Part shown: piece by piece, positions 26,726 through 35,057 of the stretch
Layout of the letters: each line of letters begins with the position of its first letter
Numbering within the stretch: position 1 is the first letter of the stretch
DNA from: Pseudochryseolinea flava
GTDB taxonomy: Bacteria > Bacteroidota > Bacteroidia > Cytophagales > Cyclobacteriaceae
Direction: 5' to 3'
Length of the DNA: 64,000 nt
NCBI RefSeq assembly: GCF_003286915.1
Contig: NZ_QMFY01000013.1
Coordinates: 62,001 to 126,000, forward strand
The notes under the pieces: generated by a model
The model's input: only the letters and a program-made list of their open reading frames with translations
Databases searched by the model: none
Told to the model about the DNA's origin: nothing
Position numbers and translations under genes: made by a program

Positions 26726-27824
26726 ATGACATCAGATCAATTGAAAGATTTGAAGGCTCGCGTTAGCGCCTTGAGGGGGTATCTTTGACTACGATCGTAA
26801 GACGATCGAAATAAAAGATGAAGAATTGATCACGCAACAAGGTGATTTTTGGAATAACCCTAAGCAAGCCGAAGTTATTTTAAAAAATATCCGCTCCAAG
26901 AAAGTATGGACGGATGCATTCGACCACGTTTCCAAGTTGCTCGACGATCTCGAAGTGCTCAATGAGTTCCATGACGCCGGTGATGTTGGCGACGATGAAC
27001 TTGATCGCGAATACGCGCGCACAGCGAAATCCATCGAAGAGCTCGAGTTCAAAAAAATGTTGAGCAAAGAAGAGGATCAACTCAGTGCCGTGATCGAGAT
27101 CAATCCTGGAGCAGGCGGAACGGAGAGTCAAGATTGGGCCGACATGCTCAACAGGATGTACATTATGTGGGGCGAAAAAAGTGGCTACAAAGTTTCGCAG
27201 ATCGATTATCAATCTGGTGATGTTGCCGGTATTAAGTCTGCCACACTCGAACTCGACGGACCATTTGCCTACGGTAAATTAAAATCAGAAATCGGAGTTC
27301 ATCGTTTGGTGAGAATTTCTCCCTTCGATTCTAATCAACGCCGTCACACATCATTTGCTTCAGTCTTTGTTTATCCGAAAGTTGACGACTCGATTCAAAT
27401 TGATATCAATCCCGCCGATATTGAACTGCACACTTCACGTTCGGGAGGTGCCGGCGGCCAGAACGTGAACAAGGTTGAGACAAAAGTACAGTTGACGCAT
27501 AAACCAACCGGAATCGTGATTGTTTGTCAGGTTGAGCGTTCACAACATGCGAACCGCGAGCGCGCCATGCAGATGCTCAAGTCGAAGTTGTATCAACTTG
27601 AGATGGAAAAACGACATGCAGAACGTGACAAGATAGAAGCTGGAAAAATGAAAATTGATTTCGGTTCTCAGATCAGAAATTATGTTTTGCATCCCTACAA
27701 GCTCGTAAAAGATGCGCGCACAGCAGTGGAGCGTCACGATGCACAGAACGTACTTGATGGAGATCTTGACGATTACATCAAAGCGTTCTTATTAGGCGCA
27801 CAAGAACAACCACAGCAATCATAG
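26726..27824 (+). CDS. prfB: Peptide chain release factor 2, with programmed +1 frameshift
   Basis: Recognises UGA/UAA stops and triggers peptide release. The zero frame from ATG 26726 gives 20 codons ending CTT then TGA (26786-26788). Reading continues in the +1 frame from GAC 26787 to the stop at 27822-27824, about 365 residues in all. The anticodon-like tripeptide SPF is in '[16 protein letters not shown]', and the catalytic GGQ in '[12 protein letters not shown]'. An SD-like AGGGGG lies just before TAT CTT TGA C. The frameshift is the classical RF2 autoregulation, not a mutation. Confidence 0.96.
26774..26789 (+). promoter_or_regulatory. RF2 programmed +1 frameshift site
   Basis: The sequence reads AGG GGG TAT CTT TGA C. 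It comprises an internal Shine-Dalgarno-like AGGGGG, a slippery CTT codon in the P site and an in-frame UGA followed by C, which weakens termination. When RF2 is scarce the ribosome slips forward by one base and makes full-length RF2. All elements match the known bacterial RF2 site. Confidence 0.95.
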
Positions 27825-27830
27825 GGCATG

Positions 27831-27863
27831 TTAACGAATAACCGATAACCGATCACCGATAAC
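27831..27863. repeat. Short heptamer array (ATAACCG) between prfB and MFS gene
   Basis: Units TTAACGA, ATAACCG, ATAACCG, ATCACCG, ATAAC on the plus strand. It fills most of the 48 bases between the prfB stop and the MFS start. The unit is closely related to the ATTAACG units in the nuo operon. Confidence 0.8.
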
Positions 27864-27872
27864 AAGCCCGCT

Positions 27873-29030
27873 TTGCGTTACGCTCGAAATTTTTGGCTCG
27901 TTTGCCTCAGCTCATTGCTTTTTTTTGCGAGCTTCAACATGATCATCCCCAAGTTGCCTGCGTACCTATCATCGATGGGTGGTGCTGATTACAAAGGGCT
28001 GATCATATCTGCCTTTACGCTCACAGCATTGCTTTCGCGGCCTTTCAGTGGAAAACTTGCCGATACCTTCGGGCGTGTGCCGGTGATTATTGTTGGCTCC
28101 GTTGTATGCATGATATGCAGCTTAATCTATCCGCTATTAACGTCTGTAAGTGGGTTTGTCATGCTTCGATTATTGCATGGATTTTCAACGGGTTTTACGC
28201 CCACGGGACAAGCTGCGTATCTCGCCGATATCATTCCTGCGAAGCAACGTGGAGAGGCAATGGGATTATTGGGCACAGCCGGCGCAGTTGGCATGGCAGG
28301 TGGTGCAGCTGTCGGCGGTTTTATCGCCAACGAATTTGGTTATCACGCATTGTTCTTTACATCGTCGGCAACGGCGTTGATTTCAATTGTTGTGTTAATG
28401 AACTTAAAAGAGTCGTTGCTCGCTAAATCTCATTTTCATTTCCGTAGGCTAAAGACATCAGCAAAAGACTGGCTAGAGCCCTTGGTATTGATACCCTGTA
28501 TTGTGATTCTGCTCACGTGTTATGCTTATGGTGCCATGTTCACACTTTTACCCGACGTAGGTCTAGCACTAGGTGTTCGTAACGAAGGTGTGTTATTCAG
28601 TGCACTCATTCTGTCGTCACTCGCGGTGAGATTGATGGGAGGGAAAGCATCTGACCGTTGGGGAAGAATTGCCGTGTTGCGCATTTCCACGATGGTTATC
28701 GTTGTATCTACGGCAATCATCGCTTTGGCGAGCTCTACGTTGTTACTTTTTGTCGGCATCGTCTTATATGGATTTGGGCAAGGTGCTACGTCGCCAACAT
28801 TACTCGCCTGGGCTACAGACTTGAGTGATGAAAACTTCAAAGCACGGGGGATTGCATCACTATATATCTTTATGGAGCTTGGCATTGGTGTAGGCGCTTT
28901 TGCTTCAGGAATGTTGTATAACAACACGTTCGACAATTTATTTCCTACCTTCATGGTGTGCAGTACACTTGCACTCTGTGCATTCGTCGTGGTCGTTACC
29001 CGTAAACCCACTCAAAAATTAGCAACATGA
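27873..29030 (+). CDS. MFS transporter
   Basis: 385 residues, 12 predicted membrane segments. The A-motif is 'GKLADTFGRVPVIIVGS' after helix 2, and its partner in the second half is 'GGKASDRWGRIAVLR'. The C-motif-like stretch is 'GLLGTAGAVGMAGGAAVGG', seen in antiporter-type drug exporters. The start is a TTG, chosen because it includes all of the first membrane helix (FWLVCLSSLLFFASF); the next ATG would cut it. The substrate is unknown. The stop overlaps the start of the YhhN gene by 4 bases. Confidence 0.88.
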   Translation: MRYARNFWLVCLSSLLFFASFNMIIPKLPAYLSSMGGADYKGLIISAFTLTALLSRPFSGKLADTFGRVPVIIVGSVVCMICSLIYPLLTSVSGFVMLRLLHGFSTGFTPTGQAAYLADIIPAKQRGEAMGLLGTAGAVGMAGGAAVGGFIANEFGYHALFFTSSATALISIVVLMNLKESLLAKSHFHFRRLKTSAKDWLEPLVLIPCIVILLTCYAYGAMFTLLPDVGLALGVRNEGVLFSALILSSLAVRLMGGKASDRWGRIAVLRISTMVIVVSTAIIALASSTLLLFVGIVLYGFGQGATSPTLLAWATDLSDENFKARGIASLYIFMELGIGVGAFASGMLYNNTFDNLFPTFMVCSTLALCAFVVVVTRKPTQKLAT

Positions 29031-29710
29031 AAAAGATTTCACTAGCGCTATTCGTTGTGGCATCAGTGGGAGAATTAGTCGCCATCATGCTAGGAAATGA
29101 TTTGTTGCACCAGACCTGCAAGCCACTTATTATGCTGTCGCTTTGCGGACATTATTGGTTTGTGTCTGAAGGAAATCATTCGCGTACGTTTGTCGTTGCC
29201 ATGATTGCATCGTGGATCGGTGATGTCTTACTGATGGTTGCAGAAAAGGATGAAGCATACTTTCTATTCGGACTCGCAGCATTTCTCGTGACGCACGTTA
29301 TGCTCATCATTACATTCCATCAATTTCGAGACAACAACGCAGGTAATCCGCTGCGTGGCGTTCAAAGTATTCGCATGGCATTCCCGGTTGTACTTGCCGG
29401 TACGGGACTGATCATTTTGTTATATCCGTCGCTAGGTGCTTTGAAATTTCCGGTTGTAGTATATGTACTCATATTGATGTGCATGGTGCTGGCAGCACTC
29501 TATCGTTATGGTAGAACGGATTTCAAAAGCATGATCACAGCGTTCGCGGGCGCATTACTATTCATGATGTCCGATTCTATTCTTGCCATTAACAAATTTT
29601 TGATGCCGCTCGATCACGCTGGATTTTGGATCATGCTTACCTACTGCGCTGGACAATTTTTGATTGTGCGCGGCGTTATACTTCATCCGTATAAAATCAT
29701 TAATCGTTGA
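29027..29710 (+). CDS. YhhN/TMEM86-family membrane protein (lysoplasmalogenase-like)
   Basis: 227 residues, about eight membrane segments. Family landmarks are 'TCKPLIMLSL' (the KPl motif), 'SWIGDVLLM' (GD-xLL) and 'FLFGLAAFLVTHVMLI' (F-x-G-x-x-x-F-x-x-x-H). Animal TMEM86 proteins hydrolyse lysoplasmalogens; the bacterial activity is less well established. It is translationally coupled to the MFS gene by a 4-base overlap. Confidence 0.88.
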   Translation: MKKISLALFVVASVGELVAIMLGNDLLHQTCKPLIMLSLCGHYWFVSEGNHSRTFVVAMIASWIGDVLLMVAEKDEAYFLFGLAAFLVTHVMLIITFHQFRDNNAGNPLRGVQSIRMAFPVVLAGTGLIILLYPSLGALKFPVVVYVLILMCMVLAALYRYGRTDFKSMITAFAGALLFMMSDSILAINKFLMPLDHAGFWIMLTYCAGQFLIVRGVILHPYKIINR

Positions 29711-29771
29711 TAAACGCAAATGGTCGTCGTCGATCTTTTTGCGTGAGCAACGTCTGCACTCTTTACAATCT

Positions 29772-30440
29772 ATGACATCAGCAAAACACACTGCGTTCCT
29801 CTTTGATCTCAACGGTACAATGGTTGACGATATGCATTTTCATTTGAAAGTGTGGTTCGATCTGATCAATGGTGAACTCGGTGCGGGGCTTTCTCTCGAA
29901 GCTGTAAGAAGCCACATGTATGGCAAAAATCACGAAGTGTTTGATCGAATCTTCGGAAAAGGGAAATTTACGACGGAAGAAATTAGTGCGTTGTCTTTAA
30001 AGAAAGAGCTGCAATACCAAGCTGTATACAAGCCACATTTAAAGTTATTGCCAGGCTTGCGTTTATTTCTAGACAAGGCGCAACAGAAGAAAATTCCGAT
30101 GGCTATCGGTTCAGCGGCACCTTCTATTAATATAGACTACGTGGTGGATAATCTTAACCTGCGCGATTACTTTCCAGCGATTGTGAGCGGCGAAGACGTA
30201 GTGCAGAGCAAACCTCATCCTTCTACATTTTTGCAAGCAGCCGCTCTTTTAAGCGCTAAACCGGAAACCTCTATTGTGTTTGAAGACGCTCCGAAAGGGG
30301 TTGAGGCGGCACAAAATGCTGGAATGAAGAGCGTTGTGCTCACAACGATGCATGATAAGGAGGAATTCAAGGCGTATTCTAACATTCTTTTCTTCGCGAA
30401 GGACTATACGGACCCCCGATTCGCTGACCTAATCGTATAA
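29772..30440 (+). CDS. HAD-superfamily phosphatase/phosphomutase-like protein
   Basis: 222 residues. The start MTSAKHTAF is chosen because it places motif I near the N-terminus; a longer frame reaches back into the YhhN gene. Motif I is 'FLFDLNGTMVDDM': the nucleophile Asp is present, but the second Asp of DxD is Asn. Motif II is 'AIGSAAP', motif III is Lys in 'SKPHPSTF', and motif IV is 'VFEDAPKGVEAA'. The cap is of the beta-phosphoglucomutase type (about residues 16-80). The substrate is probably a sugar phosphate. Followed by a terminator. Confidence 0.88.
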   Translation: MTSAKHTAFLFDLNGTMVDDMHFHLKVWFDLINGELGAGLSLEAVRSHMYGKNHEVFDRIFGKGKFTTEEISALSLKKELQYQAVYKPHLKLLPGLRLFLDKAQQKKIPMAIGSAAPSINIDYVVDNLNLRDYFPAIVSGEDVVQSKPHPSTFLQAAALLSAKPETSIVFEDAPKGVEAAQNAGMKSVVLTTMHDKEEFKAYSNILFFAKDYTDPRFADLIV

Positions 30441-30462
30441 GTTGGCCAGATCGCACTTAAAG

Positions 30463-30483
30463 TCCCTAACAAGGGATTTTTTT
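30463..30483 (+). terminator. Intrinsic terminator after HAD gene
   Basis: Stem TCCCT / AGGGA with loop AACA (30463-30476), followed by seven T (30477-30483). It separates the HAD gene from the araB transcription unit. Confidence 0.75.
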
Positions 30484-30510
30484 ATGCTAAAAATTATAAC
30501 TGTTATGTTA

Positions 30511-30532
30511 ACACTTATAATAAAATAAGTGT
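30511..30532. promoter_or_regulatory. Candidate AraR operator upstream of araB
   Basis: A perfect hyphenated palindrome: ACACTTAT (30511-30518), six-base spacer, ATAAGTGT (30525-30532), centred 60 bases before the araB start. A near-consensus -7 box, TACCTTTA, begins at the last base of the right arm (30532-30539), so a bound regulator would cover the promoter spacer. AraR binding is inferred from the linked araR gene and from the same half-site in front of the arabinofuranosidase genes. Confidence 0.6.
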
Positions 30533-30581
30533 ACCTTTAACAAGAATTACAAACGATTGAACATTTTGATATTCAAAGTTT

Positions 30582-32282
30582 ATGGGAAATGAAGCATATG
30601 TGATTGGTGTCGATTATGGGACGGATTCAGTTCGGTCAATTATCGTCGACACCCGCAATGGGCAGGAGATTGCCTCTGCCGTTTATTATTATCCACGGTG
30701 GCGCGACGGCTTGTATTGCAATGCCTCATTAAACCAATTTCGTCAACACCCTTCCGATTATGTAGAGGGGCTGGAGCAAACGATAAAGTCTTGCCTAAAG
30801 AAGGCCGGCAATATCAATGGTGCGATCAAGGCGATTTCGGTCGACACAACTGGCTCGACACCTGTAGCGGTTGATAAGACAGGCACTCCACTGGCACTCA
30901 CACCTGCGTTTGCAGAAAATCCGAATGCGATGTTCGTGCTTTGGAAAGACCATACGGCAACACGTGAGGCGCAAGAGATTAACGATCACGCCGACAAGTT
31001 TGAAACAAACTATTTGCAATATGTTGGTGGTATATATTCATCGGAATGGTTCTGGGCAAAATTGCTCCACATCCTTCGTGTCGATCCTGCTGTCGCGAAA
31101 GCATGTTACTCGTGGGTAGAACATTGCGATTGGATTCCCTTTCTACTGACTGGAGGAACCGACGTTCATGAGATGAAACGTGGTGTTTGTTCCGCAGGAC
31201 ATAAGGCATTGTGGGCGGAGGAATTTGATGGCCTTCCGCCGAATCAATTCTTCTCCTCGCTAGATCCATTGTTGGATGGTTTCACCGCAAGATTATTTAC
31301 ACATACTTATACCGCTGATAAACCTGCAGGAAGAATCAGTAAGGCATGGGCCGAGCGTTTAGATCTTCCCACTGATGTTGTGATTGGTGTCGGCGCCTTC
31401 GATGCGCATATGGGTGCCGTTGGTGGACAGATAGAGCCGTATCATCTAAGTAAAGTGATGGGTACTTCCACGTGCGATATGTTGGTAGCGCCACGCGCCG
31501 ATATGCAGGGAAAACTTGTGAAAGGAATTTGTGGCCAAGTAGATGGATCGGTAATCCCTGGCATGATTGGACTAGAAGCAGGACAATCTGCGTTCGGTGA
31601 TTCTTACGCCTGGTTCAAGAACGTACTATCGTGGCCGTTAAATACATTCTTACCTGCATCGAAAGTGATTTCACCGGAGGTAGCTGAGCGGTTGAAAGCA
31701 GAGATTAGCGACAACATGATTGCTGAACTCTCTAAGCATGCGGCGCAACTTCCGTTGCATGTCGACAATGAACTTGCGATTGATTGGCTCAACGGACGAC
31801 GCACACCGGATGCGAATCAATTGTTGAAGGGTGCTTTCGCTGGCTTAAATCTGGGAAGTGATGCGCCTCAATTATTCAAAGCGCTTGTTGAAGCAACGTG
31901 CTTCGGTGCGAAGGCTATCGTTGATCGTTTCAATGATGAGGGGGTTCCTGTAAAAGGATTGATCGGACTCGGCGGTGTTGCGCGTAAGTCGCCGTACATT
32001 ATGCAAGTGATGGCTGACGTCATGGGAATGTCTATTCGTATTCATCGTTCAGAACAAACTTGTGCTTTGGGTGCCGCGATGTTTGCCGCTACTGCTGCTG
32101 GTATTTATAAAGATGTAGAAGAAGCGATGCAAGTGATGGGGCGTGGTTTTGATCTGGAGTACCACCCTGATCGAAAAGCATCTGCATTGTATGCGAAGCG
32201 TTATCAACGCTACCTGCAACTAGGTACGCATCTCGAACAGAAAAAAAATGAAGTATCGGAACTTGTTTCAAACAGGAATTAA
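30582..32282 (+). CDS. araB: Ribulokinase
   Basis: Phosphorylates L-ribulose with ATP, the second step of L-arabinose catabolism. 566 residues, the normal length for this FGGY kinase. The N-terminal 'GVDYGTDSVRSIIVDT' is the phosphate-1 loop, 'EHCDWIPFLLTGG' lies mid-protein, and 'GLGGVARKSPYIMQVMADVM' with 'CALGAAMFAATAAGI' form the C-terminal FGGY/adenosine-binding blocks. It is the first gene of the ara operon. araD starts 1 base after its stop. Confidence 0.96.
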   Translation: MGNEAYVIGVDYGTDSVRSIIVDTRNGQEIASAVYYYPRWRDGLYCNASLNQFRQHPSDYVEGLEQTIKSCLKKAGNINGAIKAISVDTTGSTPVAVDKTGTPLALTPAFAENPNAMFVLWKDHTATREAQEINDHADKFETNYLQYVGGIYSSEWFWAKLLHILRVDPAVAKACYSWVEHCDWIPFLLTGGTDVHEMKRGVCSAGHKALWAEEFDGLPPNQFFSSLDPLLDGFTARLFTHTYTADKPAGRISKAWAERLDLPTDVVIGVGAFDAHMGAVGGQIEPYHLSKVMGTSTCDMLVAPRADMQGKLVKGICGQVDGSVIPGMIGLEAGQSAFGDSYAWFKNVLSWPLNTFLPASKVISPEVAERLKAEISDNMIAELSKHAAQLPLHVDNELAIDWLNGRRTPDANQLLKGAFAGLNLGSDAPQLFKALVEATCFGAKAIVDRFNDEGVPVKGLIGLGGVARKSPYIMQVMADVMGMSIRIHRSEQTCALGAAMFAATAAGIYKDVEEAMQVMGRGFDLEYHPDRKASALYAKRYQRYLQLGTHLEQKKNEVSELVSNRN

Positions 32283-32283
32283 G

Positions 32284-32982
32284 ATGAGCCGCTACCAAGA
32301 TATTAAGCAAGCTGCGTATGAAGCCAATATGCAGTTGCCAAAACTAGGCCTTGTACTTTTTACATTTGGAAATGTAAGCGCAGTAGACCGGGCGTTGGGT
32401 GTATTTGCAATCAAGCCGAGTGGCGTTCCTTACGAAGAACTATCGCCGGAAAAAATGGTGATCGTTGATTTCGATAGCAACGTGGTTGAAGGAAAATTGC
32501 GCCCTTCTTCTGATACCAAGACACACGCTGTATTATATAAGCACTGGGAGCATATCGGTGGCATAGTCCACACGCACTCGACCTACGCCACCTCTTGGGC
32601 GCAAGCACAACGCGACATTCCTATCTTTGGAACAACGCATGCCGATCATAACACTGTTGATATTCCTTGTGCTCCTCCCATGGATGATAAGATGATCGAA
32701 GGTGATTATGAATATGAAACAGGTTTCCAAATCATCAACTGCTTGTTGAAGAGAAATCTCTCTTACGAGGAAATTGAAATGATTTTGGTAGGCAATCACG
32801 CACCTTTTACCTGGGGTAAAACACCACACAAGGCGGTTTATAACAGCGCAGTGCTAGAGTCTGTCGCGCAGATGGCCTATCTCACGGAACAAATCAACAG
32901 AGAGGCTCCACGCTTGAAAGATTCCCTTGTCAGAAAACATTATGAACGTAAACATGGCCCACATTCTTACTATGGACAATAA
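32284..32982 (+). CDS. araD: L-ribulose-5-phosphate 4-epimerase
   Basis: Converts L-ribulose 5-phosphate to D-xylulose 5-phosphate; class II aldolase fold, zinc enzyme. 232 residues from MSRYQDIKQ, chosen over an upstream Met inside araB because it matches the family's usual N-terminus. Metal ligands are in 'HTHSTYATSWAQ' and the later His in 'HAPFTWG'; 'TFGNVSAVDR' near the start binds phosphate. The last 11 bases overlap the start of the GH127 gene. Confidence 0.95.
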   Translation: MSRYQDIKQAAYEANMQLPKLGLVLFTFGNVSAVDRALGVFAIKPSGVPYEELSPEKMVIVDFDSNVVEGKLRPSSDTKTHAVLYKHWEHIGGIVHTHSTYATSWAQAQRDIPIFGTTHADHNTVDIPCAPPMDDKMIEGDYEYETGFQIINCLLKRNLSYEEIEMILVGNHAPFTWGKTPHKAVYNSAVLESVAQMAYLTEQINREAPRLKDSLVRKHYERKHGPHSYYGQ

Positions 32983-34996
32983 ATTACGCAATACCATTTT
33001 TGTTTTATTCCTCTGCTTATCGTTTTCAGTACGCGCACAATTAAAGGACTATCCCATTCAAGGCGTCACTTTTACGCAAGTTAAACTAGACGATAAGTTT
33101 TGGTTGCCACGGATAGAAACAAATCATAAGGTCACCATACCAGCATCTTTCGCGCGCTGTGAAGAAACGGGGCGCGTGAAAAATTTCGATATGGCCGCTG
33201 CGAAGAGCGGAAAGTTTTGCACCGTATATCCATTTGATGATACTGACATTTACAAGACAATAGAAGGCGCATCGTTCTCATTGAGTTTATATCCGGATAA
33301 AAAGTTATCGCAGTATATCGACACGCTGATTATGAAAGTGGCAGCGGCGCAAGAGCCCGATGGATACTTGTACACAGCACGCACCATCAATCCGTCGGCA
33401 CCACACGAATGGGCGGGACCCGAGCGTTGGATACTGGAGCGCGACAAAAGCCACGAACTTTATAATTCAGGTCACTTGTATGAGGCTGCCGTAGCGCACT
33501 TCTTAGCAACGGGGCAAAGAAATTTGTTGGACATTGCTATTCGCAATGCCGATCTAGTATGCAGCGTATTTGGCCCCGGAAGTGATAAACGTCATGTAGC
33601 ACCTGGCCACCAAGTTGTAGAAATGGGACTGGTGAAGATGTATCGAATCACTGGTAAGAAAGAATACTTAGCAACAGCCAAATATTTTCTCGAACAACGT
33701 GGTCATCATCCTTACGATGCCAAGAGTAACAACCCGTGGATGAACGGTTCATATTGGCAAGACCATAAGCCTGTGGTTGATCAAGATGAAGCGATAGGTC
33801 ACGCCGTTCGCGCAGGCTATCAGTATGCTGCAATGGCAGACGTTGCCGCACTTACGGGCGATGAGAAATTTTTGAAAGCCATCGATGCGATTTGGAACAA
33901 TGTGGTGTCGAAGAAAATTTATGTTCAGGGTGGTGTAGGTGCACTCGGTGACGGCGAGCGCTTTGGCGATAACTACTATCTTCCTAATGAAAGTGCATAC
34001 AATGAAACTTGCGCAGCGATTGCAAACGTCTATTGGAACCATCGCATGTTCATGCTGCATGGTGATTCAAAATACATCGACATTCTTGAAAAGTCCTTAT
34101 ACAATGGATTAATATCAGGGGTGGGCATGGATGGAAAATCTTTCTTCTACACCAATGTGTTGGAAGTGAAGAACAGTTCCCACGATCAACATCAAGAGTC
34201 AAGTCGATCTGGATGGTTTACATGTTCGTGCTGTCCGACAAATATCACACGACTCATACCATCGGTGCCGGGATACATGTATGCGCAGCAGGGTGATAAG
34301 TTGTATGTGAATCTTTTTGCGTCAAGTAAGTCGAAAGTGACAATCAATAAGAAGAATGTTGAAGTGATTCAAAGCAACAATTATCCATGGGATGGCGACT
34401 TGAAATTTTCGATCAACCCAGCATCATCGCTTCCATTTAGTTTGATGATTCGCATTCCGGGTTGGGCACAGCAGCAGGCCATTCCGTCTGATCTTTATAC
34501 ATTCTCAAATCCTTCGTCAAGCAAAGCATCCCTCACATTAAATGGGAAGCCCGTAGAATACAAAATTGAAAAAGGTTACGCGGTGTTGACGCGGACTTGG
34601 AAGAAGGGCGATGTCGTGAGCGTAAACTTGCCAATGGACGTACAACGCGTGGTTGCCAACGCAAATGTGAAAGACGACGCAGGGCGTGTGGCCATACAAC
34701 GCGGACCGCTTGTGTATTGCGCGGAATGGCCCGACAACAGCGGTAGAACTGCTAACATTATTTTGCCGCAAGGCATAGCTTTAAAACCCGAGCTTAAAAA
34801 GGACTTATTGAATGGCGTTGTTGTACTAACAGGTGACGCTGCCGCAGTCACGGTTGATGCTCTGGGAACAACCATAAGCACTGTGAAGCAACCTATCGTG
34901 GCAATTCCTTACTACGCTTGGGCGCATCGTGGAAAAGGTGAGATGACGGTGTGGTTCCCCGAGAAAGTAACCAGTGTTGACCTCAATTCGAAATAA
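32972..34996 (+). CDS. GH127-type beta-L-arabinofuranosidase, exported
   Basis: 674 residues (DUF1680 family). The start MDNKLRNTIF is chosen because it gives a clean signal peptide ending SVRAQ; it lies inside the last codons of araD. The (alpha/alpha)6 barrel carries the unusual zinc-thiolate catalytic site: Glu345 and Cys347 in 'NETCAAIANVYWN', and Cys420-Cys421 in 'CSCCPTNITR'. In HypBA1 the first Cys of the CC pair is the nucleophile. The enzyme releases L-arabinose from beta-L-arabinofuranosides such as those on extensin-type glycoproteins or pectin. GH146 is a close alternative assignment. Confidence 0.88.
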   Translation: MDNKLRNTIFVLFLCLSFSVRAQLKDYPIQGVTFTQVKLDDKFWLPRIETNHKVTIPASFARCEETGRVKNFDMAAAKSGKFCTVYPFDDTDIYKTIEGASFSLSLYPDKKLSQYIDTLIMKVAAAQEPDGYLYTARTINPSAPHEWAGPERWILERDKSHELYNSGHLYEAAVAHFLATGQRNLLDIAIRNADLVCSVFGPGSDKRHVAPGHQVVEMGLVKMYRITGKKEYLATAKYFLEQRGHHPYDAKSNNPWMNGSYWQDHKPVVDQDEAIGHAVRAGYQYAAMADVAALTGDEKFLKAIDAIWNNVVSKKIYVQGGVGALGDGERFGDNYYLPNESAYNETCAAIANVYWNHRMFMLHGDSKYIDILEKSLYNGLISGVGMDGKSFFYTNVLEVKNSSHDQHQESSRSGWFTCSCCPTNITRLIPSVPGYMYAQQGDKLYVNLFASSKSKVTINKKNVEVIQSNNYPWDGDLKFSINPASSLPFSLMIRIPGWAQQQAIPSDLYTFSNPSSSKASLTLNGKPVEYKIEKGYAVLTRTWKKGDVVSVNLPMDVQRVVANANVKDDAGRVAIQRGPLVYCAEWPDNSGRTANIILPQGIALKPELKKDLLNGVVVLTGDAAAVTVDALGTTISTVKQPIVAIPYYAWAHRGKGEMTVWFPEKVTSVDLNSK

Positions 34997-35057
34997 TAAG
35001 AATACAGATCGTGTGTGATCACGGATTAAAAAGTAATAACAGATAACTACTAGATAA

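Noticed and set aside
26726-26790. Frameshift mutation making prfB a pseudogene
   Set aside because: The site has every element of the conserved programmed RF2 frameshift, and the rest of the gene is intact.
28526-29011. 161-codon frame opposite the MFS transporter
   Set aside because: Shadow of a strongly supported membrane-protein gene on the other strand; its composition mirrors the complementary codons.
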